Positions 30,808 to 39,900 of a DNA stretch of 46,603 nucleotides are shown one piece after another. The DNA is taken from IMG/VR virus record IMGVR_UViG_3300020438_000068, positions 1-46,603 of that record. One strand, 5' to 3'. This DNA is from a virus. A model generated the notes under the pieces. That model was not told the DNA's origin. It searched no databases and was given only the letters and a program-made list of their open reading frames with translations. Position 1 is the first letter of the stretch, and the number at the start of each line of letters is the position of its first letter. The position numbers and the translations under genes were made by a program.

Positions 30808-31314
30808 ATGAGCGATCTAAATGCATACAATTTCACTGGGCGCCTGGGGGCGGACCCTGAGATCAGGACCACCCAGTCAGGCAAAAGGGTGGCCACACTA
30901 TCAGTCGCGATCAAAGATCGAGATAAAACAGTCTGGACAAAAGTTACTTGCTGGTCACCTTGGTTGGTCGAATTCTCTGAGCAATATCTCACAACGGGGT
31001 CAAGCGTATGGGGAGTGGGTAGGATCACAACTGACAAGTACACTGACAAGAACGGGCAGCAGCGTACAAGCTGGGGAGTCACAGCCGCAAGCATGGGCTT
31101 CAATGGCCCCAAGCCCTCTCAGTCTGAAGATAGTTTTCAAGGCAACACGCCACAAGAGTACAGCAGGCCACACCAGCAACCTCAAGACAATGGGGGCTGG
31201 CAGCAGCAACCACAGCAGCAGCAACCACAGCAGCAGGGCTGGGGGTCAGCCGGTCAAGAGACGTGGGGCAATGGCAATGGCAATGGCAATGGCGGGGGCT
31301 GGAACAATGCGTGA
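30808..31314 (+). CDS. ssb: Single-stranded DNA-binding protein
   Basis: A 168-residue protein. Residues 1-110 are an OB fold of the bacterial SSB family (NAYNFTGRLGADPEIRTTQS, SVAIKDR, KVTCWSPWLVEF, VWGVGRITTDKYTDKNGQ). The C-terminal 55 residues are Gln/Asn/Gly/Pro rich and end GGGWNNA. The usual acidic tip (DDIPF-like), which recruits partner proteins, is absent. It protects single strands during phage replication and recombination. ATG 30808 follows TGGAGGGAT. It is the first gene of the rightward operon. Confidence 0.9.
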   Translation: MSDLNAYNFTGRLGADPEIRTTQSGKRVATLSVAIKDRDKTVWTKVTCWSPWLVEFSEQYLTTGSSVWGVGRITTDKYTDKNGQQRTSWGVTAASMGFNGPKPSQSEDSFQGNTPQEYSRPHQQPQDNGGWQQQPQQQQPQQQGWGSAGQETWGNGNGNGNGGGWNNA

Positions 31315-31987
31315 ATTGCAACAATATCACGGTGCATCCCTGAGGCAGTTTCAACGCCACGAGGCCTGGCTTGATGGGCTACAAAAGAGGTACCACGGAG
31401 AGAAAAGAGACGCAGTGACCCGCCTGTGTAGTATCCGCGCGCTAAGGTCAACACCACTGTGTGATTACATATCTAGTCCAGGCTTGTTGACGGAGCTTGC
31501 TAGCGGGTTTCCTCATGCCACCACTGTGGACTTGCGGTATTTGATCGGCGCGCTCAATCGGGTGTTCTGGTTCGCTGGCCTTAGGGCAAAGGCTATGGCC
31601 GGCGATGGTGGTATCAGGATAATCAATGGTCGGGTGCCAACGCTGAGAACACCACCTGCATGGGTGAGGGATAAGGTGATCGCCATGGCTGCAGATGGCT
31701 GCAGGGCCACTGAGATCAAGGCTAAGCTGTGGATCTCAGATAGCTATGTTGACGAGTGCTTGGGGCGTGGTGACGTTGAAGTTGACGTTGAGCCCCTGCA
31801 ATCACCCGCCACAGTGTCACCGCCTACTGATGAGCCTGAGTGGGTGGAGCTTGTAAGCTCACCACAGCAGTTGAGTCTTGTGCCGTCTGCCCGTTCAGCC
31901 TGGGATCTTTCGAGCATTCTCAGCATGATTAATGAGTTGACTGCCAGGGCCAGCCTTTTGGTTGAGGAGGGCACCCATGAGCGGTGA
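31307..31987 (+). CDS. Unknown protein with a helix-turn-helix
   Basis: A 226-residue protein whose ATG overlaps the SSB stop by 8 bp. I choose this start because an upstream reading of the same frame runs through the SSB gene. Residues about 120-150 (KVIAMAADGCRATEIKAKLW) look like a helix-turn-helix. The N-terminal 110 residues are basic and helical, and the C-terminal 70 are acidic with Pro/Thr. It may regulate early genes; no family is certain. Confidence 0.65.
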   Translation: MRELQQYHGASLRQFQRHEAWLDGLQKRYHGEKRDAVTRLCSIRALRSTPLCDYISSPGLLTELASGFPHATTVDLRYLIGALNRVFWFAGLRAKAMAGDGGIRIINGRVPTLRTPPAWVRDKVIAMAADGCRATEIKAKLWISDSYVDECLGRGDVEVDVEPLQSPATVSPPTDEPEWVELVSSPQQLSLVPSARSAWDLSSILSMINELTARASLLVEEGTHER

Positions 31988-32516
31988 ATTTGTCGAGATA
32001 GATCCGTGCATTATGCTCAATGGTCTAGGGGTTGACGGGGTTAATGCGTCCAGGGTGGAGGTCAGGATTGACGGTCACACATGTGGTGGAACGGTACGCC
32101 TAGGGGCAATCACTGATGCTGTTTTTTGTCAGTTTTTGCCACCGTCTAGCACTGGCCTCATAAAGGCCTTTAGACAGAGGTTGACCGCTGGGCAAGAGTT
32201 AGGGTTGAAAGCATTAGCAATGGCGCTTAGTGAGCCCACTATGTCTTTTGGCTGGCTTCATGTTGGCCGCGTTGATGTTGCTGAAGAGTACAGAGGTATG
32301 GGGGTGGCACGTTTTGCGGTCAAAGATCTGATTGAGTCCATCGGTGTTGATTGCATTGTGACAGTGCCTGTTACATCTAGCCAGGCTCAAGCCGTTGCAG
32401 ACTTTGGGATCTCAAACCCTCTCATGGTCGAGGGCCAATTAATGCTGTGGATGGACTCTCAATACAAGACTCAGGGCTACCTTGCAGAACCAAGACGCGG
32501 GGGCATGGTGGCATGA
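31977..32516 (+). CDS. GNAT-like acetyltransferase
   Basis: A 179-residue protein. The C-terminal half contains LHVGRVDVAEEYRGMGVARF (93-112), whose YRGMGVA matches the acetyl-CoA binding motif A (R/Q-x-x-G-x-G/A) of GNAT enzymes. The first 90 residues lack obvious family features. It could acetylate a small molecule or a host protein; the substrate is not visible. ATG 31977 follows GAGGAGG and overlaps the previous stop. Confidence 0.65.
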   Translation: MSGEFVEIDPCIMLNGLGVDGVNASRVEVRIDGHTCGGTVRLGAITDAVFCQFLPPSSTGLIKAFRQRLTAGQELGLKALAMALSEPTMSFGWLHVGRVDVAEEYRGMGVARFAVKDLIESIGVDCIVTVPVTSSQAQAVADFGISNPLMVEGQLMLWMDSQYKTQGYLAEPRRGGMVA

Positions 32517-32731
32517 CTTTTAAAAAACAAAGCGTGTACATCCCTCAGGCCCTAGCTGATGAGCTAAAGGCAGAGGGGGAGCGCCTAGATCGGTCAATAT
32601 CATGGATTTTTCGGCACTTGTGGCGCTCTGGTGGTCATATAGTGAGAAGCCTACCAACGTCACACCCTCAAGCTGTGGAGATACCAAAAGGAGAAAGCCT
32701 GCCACACTCAACTAAGGTGGGTGACCCATGA
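32513..32731 (+). CDS. Ribbon-helix-helix protein
   Basis: A 72-residue protein. Residues 3-42 (KKQSVYIPQALADELKAEGE and the following helix) have the ribbon-helix-helix layout of CopG/Arc-type DNA-binding proteins: a strand, then two helices. The rest is a polar tail. It could be a regulator of integration/excision or of the operon itself. It is coupled by ATGA overlaps to both neighbours. Confidence 0.65.
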   Translation: MTFKKQSVYIPQALADELKAEGERLDRSISWIFRHLWRSGGHIVRSLPTSHPQAVEIPKGESLPHSTKVGDP

Positions 32732-33087
32732 CAGTGTTCTCAAAAGATCGTGATGTCTGTGAGGCTCTGGGCATTGGGTATTACACCCTGAGGCGCTTAA
32801 GGATGACCGCTGAGGCCAATGGCGTGCCATCGCCTTGCGTTGGTCATGGACGCCTGAGAAGGTGGAGGGGTGGACCAGACCAGTGGTTCAGGTGGTATGG
32901 GGAGGTAACCGCGTGTCAGCAAACATCCAGAAGCGTGGGCTCAAGTACACTGTCCGCTATGTCTTCAGGGGCTTTCAAGGCCGGATTACACTCTCAAGCC
33001 TTAAAGAGGCCCGCAAGATCAAAGCGGAAATTGAGGCAGCCCATGCCCGTGGCATCGACTGGAGACCCGGAGATCGAAATACCCTGA
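32728..33087 (+). CDS. Putative excisionase (HTH), overlapping the integrase gene
   Basis: A 119-residue protein. Residues 5-60 (DVCEALGIGYYTLRRLRMTA, then a wing and WRGGPDQWFRWY) look like the winged helix of MerR/AlpA-type excisionases. From about residue 62 the frame overlaps the integrase gene for 175 bp and turns into a Ser/Arg/Lys-rich tail. Excisionase genes often lie just before int and may overlap it, as in lambda. The role is inferred from this position and the helix-turn-helix. Confidence 0.6.
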   Translation: MTVFSKDRDVCEALGIGYYTLRRLRMTAEANGVPSPCVGHGRLRRWRGGPDQWFRWYGEVTACQQTSRSVGSSTLSAMSSGAFKAGLHSQALKRPARSKRKLRQPMPVASTGDPEIEIP

Positions 33088-34118
33088 GAGCCAGGCTCGC
33101 AGACATTGCCGGGGAATATTTAGACGAGGGGAAAGTTTCCAGAAAACCAGCAACCGTGCTGGGCTGGAGGCAATCCCTGTCCCTATTCCTCCGATTCTTG
33201 AGGACCAAAAAACCAAGGGGAAAGCTGACACCGGACTTGATGACACGTGCCAATCTCACCCAATTCTTTCAGTGGAATTGCGATGTGAGAGGGGTAAAGC
33301 TGGAGACAGCCAGATCGCGCACTGTTCATGTTCTGATGTTTTGGCAATGGGCGTGTGAGAGCGAGGATCATGGTGAGAGCTTCCCCCGCTTTGTTCGCCC
33401 CCCTCTACCATCAAAGCAGGACCCACAGCCGACACGTGCACCCTCATGGGCTCAGTGTGATGCCGTGATCTCTCTGGCCTCATCAAAAAACACCACCGGG
33501 GCACGGTACCACACCAAGATAATGACGATCGCGCGGTACACCGGACTGAGAGCCAGGCAGATCATGGGGCTCAAGTGGGATGATGTAGACATGAAAGAAC
33601 ACAGTCTCAAGGTCCGTGGTGAGCTTGGCAAGACGAGACAGGAGAGGCGAGGCCGCATCATCCCGGTCACTTCCCACCTCATTGCCGACCTGGCTACGTG
33701 GGGAAGGCGAGAGGGCCACCTGATTGACTACCCTGGCAGGGCAAAGAATGAGGTCAGAGAGGCCAGGGGACTACCTATCAACCTCACCATACCCAGCAGG
33801 GGTGTGGCAGGTCACTGGGAGGATACAGGTCTACCACCTGAGCTCTACAAGCAGAGGCCTATTCACTGCTTCCGTAAATCGTTTGCCTCTGAACTTGTAA
33901 TGAGAGGCGCAGACCGCTGGGCTGTAGAGCTCTTGTGTGGTCGCTCCACGGGTATGCATGATGTATATGTTGACCCCTCATTCTTGTGGGGGGCCATGAG
34001 CCAGGCTGTGGGCCTGATTGTCCCAATCGGTGAGGCCTCATGGGATGGGTCAGATCGATTTTTGGGACAACATAGGGACAACACGGGACCACAAAGCAGC
34101 AAGAAGCAGAAACCGTGA
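32913..34118 (+). CDS. int: Tyrosine-type integrase
   Basis: A 401-residue recombinase. I place the start at GTG 32913 because GGGGAGGT lies six bases upstream and the protein then begins with an arm-binding domain (KRGLKYTVRYVFRGFQGRIT). A SAM-like core-binding domain follows (65-150). Catalytic residues are TGLRARQ (Arg213), a candidate Lys240, HCFR (His318, Arg321) and VYVDP (Tyr352). Where most relatives have LGHS, this protein has CGRS, with Arg344 in place of the second His/Trp. It integrates the phage at a host site and excises it with an excisionase. A candidate attP follows the gene. Confidence 0.85.
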   Translation: MSANIQKRGLKYTVRYVFRGFQGRITLSSLKEARKIKAEIEAAHARGIDWRPGDRNTLRARLADIAGEYLDEGKVSRKPATVLGWRQSLSLFLRFLRTKKPRGKLTPDLMTRANLTQFFQWNCDVRGVKLETARSRTVHVLMFWQWACESEDHGESFPRFVRPPLPSKQDPQPTRAPSWAQCDAVISLASSKNTTGARYHTKIMTIARYTGLRARQIMGLKWDDVDMKEHSLKVRGELGKTRQERRGRIIPVTSHLIADLATWGRREGHLIDYPGRAKNEVREARGLPINLTIPSRGVAGHWEDTGLPPELYKQRPIHCFRKSFASELVMRGADRWAVELLCGRSTGMHDVYVDPSFLWGAMSQAVGLIVPIGEASWDGSDRFLGQHRDNTGPQSSKKQKP

Positions 34119-34280
34119 GCAACTAACAGACATAATGATTTTAGGCACTTACACCACAAAACGGGGAACCATTAAACTGCAGCAAAATTGAGGGCGAGAT
34201 ATTGCACAAAGCTGTAAAACCTCAATATTAAAGAGCTTTTTATGGGCACCGTTTGCAGTTGGGACATCATAGGGACAAAA
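34064..34280. other. Candidate attP with paired arm sites
   Basis: GGGACAACATAGGGACAACA (34064-34083) lies at the 3' end of int, followed by another GGGACC, and GGGACATCATAGGGACAAAA (34261-34280) lies 197 bases on. Each contains two direct GGGACA units 11 bases apart. Repeated short sites flanking about 180 bases next to int are the pattern of integrase arm-binding sites, with the crossover core between them. The core itself cannot be picked without the host sequence. Confidence 0.55.
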
Positions 34281-34281
34281 G

Positions 34282-34306
34282 GCGTGCTATACTAAGGGGG
34301 CACGCT
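34282..34306 (+). promoter_or_regulatory. Extended -10 promoter inside an inverted repeat
   Basis: TGCTATACTAAG contains an extended -10 (TG-n-TATACT, 34286-34293). It lies inside the inverted repeat GCGTGC...GCACGC, so a regulator could cover the promoter. It would transcribe the three orphan genes beyond attP, starting about 25 bases before GTG 34320. Confidence 0.55.
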
Positions 34307-34319
34307 AGAAGGGCAGCCA

Positions 34320-34706
34320 GTGACATACTTTCCAAGCAAGATGAGGCCAAGGCCAGCTGTAGACGGGGCTGACGCACATGAGGTAAGAGACTTTGATCCG
34401 CCTGATGCAAGCGTTGATTTTAAGCCCAGAGGCATGGGGGAGGTCATCACCATCAAAGAAGCCGTTGACAGAATTGCATTTCAAACGTGCCACCTATCAT
34501 CACAAGACCACGTGAGCCAGCCGGCTGAGGAACTGATCAGAAGGGCCGTGTTGCAGTCTGTCAGAATGAGGGGGACAGCCAAAGGGGCTCAGCAGTTGAG
34601 CCACTTTTATGCAACAGTGATCACGTCACTGGCTGAAAAGCTCAATGAGAGTGAGCTCCTTTGTGACACGTGGTTTAACAAGTGGAAAGATGATGTTGCC
34701 CGCTAG
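34320..34706 (+). CDS. Orphan protein beyond attP
   Basis: A 128-residue soluble protein starting at GTG behind GAAGGG. The N-terminal 45 residues are polar; the remainder is helical (AEELIRRAVLQSVRMRGTAK and SHFYATVITSLAEKLNES). It has its own promoter and lies next to the attachment site, a usual place for lysogeny-expressed cargo genes. No family is recognised. Confidence 0.6.
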   Translation: MTYFPSKMRPRPAVDGADAHEVRDFDPPDASVDFKPRGMGEVITIKEAVDRIAFQTCHLSSQDHVSQPAEELIRRAVLQSVRMRGTAKGAQQLSHFYATVITSLAEKLNESELLCDTWFNKWKDDVAR

Positions 34707-34837
34707 ACGTCACAGCCGATTGGCACAGCCGGCCAGATAGCGGGCACAACTTTGAAATCACTGGTGTGTGAGCACCACCGCAAAAAAAACAGAGTTTTAA
34801 CGGTCGCCCGTTTTAAGGTGATCTGATAGGGGGGGCG
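34707..34837 (+). promoter_or_regulatory. Leader region with inverted repeat
   Basis: A 131-base gap. AACGG-tcgc-CCGTT forms an inverted repeat near 34799-34812, and an A run (AAAAAAAAC) precedes it. A G run (ATAGGGGGGGCG) serves as ribosome site for ATG 34838. A promoter is plausible but no clear -35/-10 pair is seen. Confidence 0.35.
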
Positions 34838-35197
34838 ATGATTCTTCACTGTGGTGGGGTTGAGTTTGAATTTTTAGGTGTCTGGCCATGCCATAAACGT
34901 CAGATTGCTCAGGCTCTGATTGACCACTGTGAGCAGGCGGCAAAAGCTCAAAAAAGGGATATTACTATCGAAAGCATTGCAGCGCTTTGTGAAATATCCC
35001 GCGTTAACATTTCGCACTCAGCTGCGGCTGTTGAGGTTTTGTTATACTTGTCGGCTGCCAGGTGGAGAGCTAAGACCTTGAACCGCAAAGGGGTGGGCAT
35101 GTTTTGCGCCGATGTCCCTTCAGACATTGATGCCGCCCCATGGGTTGCGCTTATCAAACTAGGCACTCATTTTGAGATCGTCACATGTTCCCAGTGA
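34838..35197 (+). CDS. Orphan protein of unknown function
   Basis: A 119-residue protein. Residues 40-68 (DITIESIAALCEISRVNISH) resemble a helix-turn-helix, and a helical stretch (AAAVEVLLYLSAARWRAKTL) follows. The protein has five Cys residues and ends in CSQ. It may be a small regulator; this is weak. The ribosome site is an unusually long G run. Its end overlaps the next gene. Confidence 0.55.
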   Translation: MILHCGGVEFEFLGVWPCHKRQIAQALIDHCEQAAKAQKRDITIESIAALCEISRVNISHSAAAVEVLLYLSAARWRAKTLNRKGVGMFCADVPSDIDAAPWVALIKLGTHFEIVTCSQ

Positions 35198-35751
35198 TGG
35201 GCCTAAACCTTGACGGACTGACACCGGAAGCGTGCGCTCAGGCCATCGTAAGATCACAGGCTTACATATACAGGGTGATGTGCTCACCATGCTTTGAATG
35301 TATGGGCATACATCTTGAGCCAGTGGGTGTACGCAACCTTGTTGACATTTCAGAGGAATCAGAAGCAACAAAGCCAATGTATACCAGTGATCGCCGCCCC
35401 TTTGACATTAGGCATAAAGAAGCGCTCACCATTAAAGACCCCCTTCATAAGTCTTCAGCTCTCGATCTCTTACATCAAGAGAGGCTTGCAGATGCTGAAA
35501 AAAAAGCACAGGGGCTGTGCACAGGGGCTGAGTTTCTAGCTGTTTTTGGCAAGGTCGATCTCCATCACAGGCAAAGCCTCCAAAACAACCCAGCCGGGGC
35601 CTATGATGCTCAGCTAAGTGCTGGGGGTGGGTGCCTCATTTACCGCTTGCGAGTTGCCAGGGACCTCAAGCCACCACCCGCGCAGCGCTACCAGGAGATC
35701 CGAGAGAATTTAAACCACTGGCCTACCTACTTGGATCATCCAGGGTCCTGA
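35185..35751 (+). CDS. Orphan protein with Cys cluster
   Basis: A 188-residue protein. CSPCFEC (about residues 33-39) could bind a metal, but no second pair is clear. The middle is charged and helical (SALDLLHQERLADAEKKAQG). ATG 35185 overlaps the previous gene by 13 bp; another ATG at 35197 forms a TGATG junction with that stop and is a possible alternative. The 3' end overlaps the convergent tail gene by 29 bp. Function unknown. Confidence 0.55.
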   Translation: MFPVMGLNLDGLTPEACAQAIVRSQAYIYRVMCSPCFECMGIHLEPVGVRNLVDISEESEATKPMYTSDRRPFDIRHKEALTIKDPLHKSSALDLLHQERLADAEKKAQGLCTGAEFLAVFGKVDLHHRQSLQNNPAGAYDAQLSAGGGCLIYRLRVARDLKPPPAQRYQEIRENLNHWPTYLDHPGS

Positions 35752-36976
35752 TCTTGATATCCTGAAAGACATCGAGAGCCCTGCCACCGTAGTCCTCAGC
35801 CCTGCTCTGCTCATCATTGGGATGCCTTCTCAATGCCAGCCGTCCACCCTTCCGCTTAACATAGTGGGCACCAGGGCTGTCAGCCTCTGCTGTGACTGTG
35901 TTTGTGTACGCTGCAGAGCCCACCACAGATGAGGCATCAACGTGCTTGCGGGTCTCAATGCTGCCCGCTGCTGCGCTCTGTCCATCTCCCCACTGGGGAA
36001 AGAATGTGAGCTTATGATCGGCATACTTCCAAAACTCCCTGAGGTGCTTCTCTCTGCTGCCCGTTGGCCCCATCGCCGCGCCTGGAATCCTGAGTGTCAA
36101 TAGCCAGCCTTGAGCCGGTGGAAGACTTGCAGAGCTGACAGAACCATCAGCCAAAAGAACATGATCTGCCCTGCCCTCTGTCATCCTCCTCATTTCTACG
36201 TATGGACGATCCAGGGCTAGAAAGGGATGAGCTGGGCCAGCACTCACAAGCCTGTGCCGGCTGCCTGCCACATTGGTTGAGGCCTCAGAGCCATCACCGC
36301 CGAGCTTGGCCCACAGTGCCTTACCTGCAGCCGCCCAAGCAGAGACAGCAGGAAGAGCACCAGACCCAATGAGCTCAAGGGCCACCTGCCCACTGGGCAT
36401 CACATAGCAGGTTGAGCCGGCTGGCAATGCATCCTCAAGGGTATTGGTGAGGGTCCTGGTGTTTAGCCACACAGGCAGGCTTTGACGTGTGCAGCTGCCA
36501 TTGTTTGGAATTAGAGACACAGCCGACCCATCCACCACCAATGAGATCCCTGTTGACCCGATATCAAAAAGGCCGCGATCCCACTCAGTGTCAGCCGTCA
36601 CCGTATGCACACCGCTGAGAGTTTGATGAGCTGTGTTAACCTTCAGACCCAGTGAGGCTGTGGCAAAATTTGCCGATGTACTGAAACCGCTTTCTGTGTA
36701 TGTGATGGCCACAAAATCTGAGGCGTTCAGACCGATGCCCAGGGTGCCAGATTTGCCAGCCGTGTTGAGAGCAGCAGTGGCCAGTGAGCCAAGATCTTGG
36801 CCAGCCTTTGACCCGTACCCATGAAGAAAGCTGAGCAAATCATCAAAGCGCCCCGCTGAGGCGTCCAGGATGACCGCTGAGCCGTCGTATTGGAACAACT
36901 CCTTGCCAGCGTACTCACTCGCATCAAAGGACCCTGAGAGAGCTGGCTTATGCCTGGTGATATTGTCGTTTGGCAT
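35723..36976 (-). CDS. Distal tail or tail-tip structural protein
   Basis: A 417-residue protein directly after the tape measure, where siphophages encode the distal tail protein. It is beta-rich with Gly/Ser/Ala and shows no enzyme motif. The segment AEYAGKELFQYDGS-like start and FFPQWGDG later are typical of virion proteins but not diagnostic. A clear GGGGG ribosome site precedes the ATG. It ends the second leftward tail operon and overlaps the rightward orphan gene. Confidence 0.65.
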   Translation of the reverse strand: MPNDNITRHKPALSGSFDASEYAGKELFQYDGSAVILDASAGRFDDLLSFLHGYGSKAGQDLGSLATAALNTAGKSGTLGIGLNASDFVAITYTESGFSTSANFATASLGLKVNTAHQTLSGVHTVTADTEWDRGLFDIGSTGISLVVDGSAVSLIPNNGSCTRQSLPVWLNTRTLTNTLEDALPAGSTCYVMPSGQVALELIGSGALPAVSAWAAAGKALWAKLGGDGSEASTNVAGSRHRLVSAGPAHPFLALDRPYVEMRRMTEGRADHVLLADGSVSSASLPPAQGWLLTLRIPGAAMGPTGSREKHLREFWKYADHKLTFFPQWGDGQSAAAGSIETRKHVDASSVVGSAAYTNTVTAEADSPGAHYVKRKGGRLALRRHPNDEQSRAEDYGGRALDVFQDIKIRTLDDPSR

Positions 36977-36977
36977 C

Positions 36978-39900
36978 TTAGCCCCCGTTCATCCGAAACC
37001 CACCGGGGATCTCTTGTTGTCTGTTGATCTCATCTGTCACGCTCTGCGCGATCTGCCTGCCCAGATGATTGACTCCATCAGAGCTAAGCAGGGCTGGCAC
37101 ATCACTCAAAACGATGTCACCAAACTGGATGCTAGGCCCTCGCCTCTCTTCAAGGTCTGAGGGCTGTGTGCCGCTGCCGCCCATTGTCTGAGCTCCAAGT
37201 GCAGGACCCTGACTGGCTGACCCCCCAGAAGCTGACCCCCCAATCGGTGATGAGTCGGCACGGTAAGCCGCGTCAGCCATCACGCTTGACTGTGCCGCGT
37301 TGGCAGCATGAGCTACACTGGCAGCAGTGTGAGCAATACCCCCCGGAACATTACCGATCGCGAAAGCAGAAAGGGCTAGGGCTGCCTCTGTCGCCGCCAT
37401 AAAGCCACTCATGACCCCCTTTGCGATGATCACCTTTTTCTCTGCATCAAAGGCCGCTCTTGACTGCTCTTCGTATGCCTGTCTGGAAATCTTGCCAGCC
37501 TGTAAATCGGTTTTAGCTGCCTTAAGCCTGGCCTGTCTCATTGAGCTGAGTGAGCCCATGATTGAGGTTATTGACCCACCCACCGCCTGGCCCGTGCCTT
37601 GAATGTCCTGGATAGTGGCCTCATGGGCCTGCCAAACTAGCCGGCGTTTTTCTTCTGCATAGTACTGGTCAATCTGAAGCAATAGATCTGCCTGCCCCTG
37701 GGCAAGCTCACGTTCTGCTCGGTGCTGCTGGTTGAGGTCATTAAGCTGGGCTTGGTAATCATTCCCACCCTGCATGAGCCTACGCTGGCCAATGTCATAC
37801 CGCAGGGCCGCCAGCTGCTCAGCCCGCCTCATTCGATCTTGACGCTCACGTTCTGCCTCTTCAGCTGACTTGGATCGCTTGGCCTCAGCCTGCCTCTCAA
37901 TGAGGGCCTGCTCCTCTGCGTGCTGCCTTTCCAGCATGGCTCCAAGCTCACCCTTTAGAGCGTGCCTCTGCTTAATCTGCTCAGTGTGGTGAAGCCTCAT
38001 CTGTTCAAGCTCAGCCTCATCATGCTTACCTTGAGCCTTGAGCATCAACACACGATCTTGGGCCTCTAGTTGTGCCAGCTGTGCCCGTTGGGCTTCCCTC
38101 TCTACAATAGCTTTCTTTTGGTCATCCGTGAGCGCTGCCCTAGGTGACCCCGTGGGCTTGACAGCTGGTGAGCGCTTGCCCTGATTTGCTATCGCTTTCT
38201 CAGTGGCTGCAACGATCTGAGATGCGCTTTCCCGTGCAGCCTTGGCCGCCTTTTGTGTGTCATCAAAGGCCACAGCCAGATCGCTCAACTCTTTATCAAT
38301 CCGGTTGCGCTCAAAAGGCCGTTGCATCGGACCCACACCCCTGATCCGCGCCTCTGAATCTGCACCCAAAAGCTGGCTCTCACGTGTAATCTGCTGGGCT
38401 TGAGCCTCCAGAGTCTTGGCTTTCTCAAGGGCCTCATTGGCACGGGCTATGGCCACGTCCATTGCAGCCGCCTCACCCCTGCCCCTCACCATCTCACCCG
38501 CCGTCACATAGTCAGCCCGGTCTATAATTCTCCGGCCATCTGCATCACGCCTGCCCTGCCTCTCTGCGATGGGTACCAGCTCGCCCGTGCGGGCCTGAGC
38601 CAAGATCTTGCCACTGTCCTCAATCGAGGACTGCCCGCGATCTGCGAGCATTTGATCAAGCTCACTTTGCTGCTCTTTGACCCTGGCCTCAAAATCATCG
38701 AAGGTTCGCTCTAGCCTGTCAGTGTGGTGGCTGTAGCTTTCAGCCATGCGCTCACCGATCGCGTTGCCGATAAGAGCACCCAGGGCACTCGCTGCAACCA
38801 ACGCCGGACCAATGACACCAGGTGACCTCAGGGCCGTTGTGATCTTGGCCCCAAACCCCATAGAGCCAGCCGCTGAAGCTGCGGCAAACTTGGTGAGCTG
38901 CTCACTGGCTTGAGACACTGAGCTCGCGAATTGGTTTAAGGCCACAGCAGCAAACATGCCCTTCAGGGCCGCCATAATCTTGCCGCTATTCTCAAGGATA
39001 AAAACGCCAAATTCTAGGAAGGTCTCAGCAATGTCAGCAAATCTGCTGGCCATAGCAGGTCCCTCAGTTGCCACCCACTGAGAAAGCCTCTGAAGAGCAT
39101 CATTGACAGCGGGCAATACACTCTCGCCCATACGCCTAAGAATGTCCTCAGAGAGCGCCTTGAAGCGATCTATTGCCCCCTGTGTGTCTGCACTCATCTT
39201 GCCATAAGCGTCAGCGGTTGAGCCTGCTGCATTGCGATTGGCATCAAGCGCTTTAGTGTAGTTTTCCATCCCACCGGCAAGAAGATTGACCACACCTTTG
39301 ATGGCCTCAGCCCTGCGGCCAAAGGTGTTGATCACCTCTGTGTTGCCCTGTGTTTTTTCGAGTACCTGCTCCAGCACCCCTGTCAGGCCCTTGCTCTGCA
39401 GCGCTGTGACGCCGGTCTCAATGCCTAGCTTCTGCATAGCTTTGGCCCCAGGCATCGAATCTGATGCTATGAGCTTCACCACAGCATTCAGCATAGTCAT
39501 AGCTTCGCTGGCTGGGATCCCGCGCTTGGTAAGCGCTGCCAGGCTGGCCCCCATCTCTTCTAGGGACACCCCGTAGCCAGATAGAGCCGCACCCTGACCA
39601 AAGACACCGCCCAGGCTTTCCATTGTGAGGACACCCTCACGCACCGTGCTGAAGAAAATATCAGAGGCCTTTTGAGCGTCGATCCCTTGGTCCCCAAACG
39701 CGTTGGTGGCAGCCGTCAAAAGCTCAACTGATTGTGTGAGACTGCCGCCCGCCGCTACAGCCGTTTTTGATGCTGCTTCTAGAAAGCCCACCACCTCTGA
39801 ACGTGGGATCCCGGCTGATATTGCTTGATAAGCAGCGGTTGAAATATCACCCGCCGTCTGAGGCACGGTGCTGGCAAGCTCAAGCAACCCCTGCCTGAGG

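Noticed and set aside
30821-31306. N-terminal extension of the 31307 gene back into ssb
   Set aside because: This part is the out-of-frame shadow of ssb. The ATG at 31307 with an 8-bp overlap is the typical start here.
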